64,000 bases of DNA, from contig URXG01000001.1 in assembly GCA_900551715.1 (NCBI GenBank), positions 1 through 64,000 of the forward strand. The letters run 5' to 3'. The notes below the pieces were generated by a model. It searched no databases and had not been told where the DNA came from. It saw only the letters and a program-made list of their open reading frames with translations. Shown here in pieces: positions 63,927 through 64,000 of the stretch. A program made the position numbers and the translations under genes. This stretch comes from an uncultured Blautia sp. Lineage in GTDB: Bacteria; Bacillota; Clostridia; Lachnospirales; Lachnospiraceae. How positions within the stretch are numbered: position 1 is the first letter of the stretch; each line of letters starts with the position of its first letter.

Positions 63927-64000
63927 TCCATTTTCTGTATTACCTTAATTAATCTGCGTAAAAAAAGTAAAATCTTGCGTTTTGTCAACCATTTCGTTTA

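Overview
The window looks like a chromosomal piece of a low-to-moderate GC, Gram-positive, spore-forming gut anaerobe of the Lachnospiraceae (Blautia-like). This rests on lipobox lipoproteins, sortase-type pili, DUF4317/DUF6483 proteins, GerA, SipL-like and collagen-like spore proteins, and AGGAGG-type ribosome binding sites throughout. The family assignment is an inference from gene content; I see no rRNA or tRNA gene. No phage, complete insertion sequence or CRISPR array was found. The only mobile DNA recognised is a family of very small inverted-repeat elements.

Layout. 1-6.8 kb: a c-di-GMP-I (GEMM) riboswitch with its own promoter and terminator ahead of a solute-binding lipoprotein, then a MATE pump, a YbaK-like deacylase with a YitT membrane protein, an SNF symporter and a DUF362 ferredoxin. 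6.9-20.3 kb: a pilus locus, all on the minus strand. It holds a BTAD-type regulator, two small genes of an unrecognised family, a second c-di-GMP-I riboswitch, a 1931-residue tip adhesin (SH3b, fibro-slime-like, VWA and Cna-B domains), an LPSTG backbone pilin, two class C sortases and a basal pilin. 20.6-28.5 kb: ThrH, a RelA/SpoT-domain protein, a polar amino acid ABC transporter, AzlCD, an Hpt protein and a GGDEF-REC-HD-GYP enzyme. 28.7-42.7 kb: a D,D-carboxypeptidase, housekeeping genes (mfd, pth), a SurA/FKBP-type foldase, two G3E GTPases (one with a long His-rich metal-binding tract) and glgB. 43-50 kb: a cell-wall cluster of three NodB-type deacetylases, nagA and a secreted trigger-factor-like foldase. 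50-62.5 kb: murI, a GerA receptor with a fused GerAB-GerAC subunit, a GntR regulator, ispE, a SipL-like spore coat morphogen, plsC, and a collagen-like protein paired with a glycosyltransferase. 62.6-64 kb: galK.

The most interesting theme is a c-di-GMP circuit built around the pilus. The window holds a likely producer/degrader (GGDEF plus HD-GYP), two c-di-GMP-I riboswitches, and next to the pilus operon a BTAD regulator. The C-terminal domain of that regulator looks like a GGDEF domain with a destroyed active site but an intact, correctly spaced RxxD inhibitory site, as expected of a c-di-GMP receptor. Within the pilus operon two perfect 10-bp hairpins without U-runs bracket the backbone pilin gene. 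One carries a UUCG loop and buries the upstream start site of the first sortase, which suggests post-transcriptional tuning of subunit ratios.

A second theme is a family of tiny inverted-repeat elements (143/142-bp full copies and ~27-36-bp deletion forms). Several are flanked by exact or near-exact 8-bp direct repeats, which marks them as non-autonomous transposable elements.
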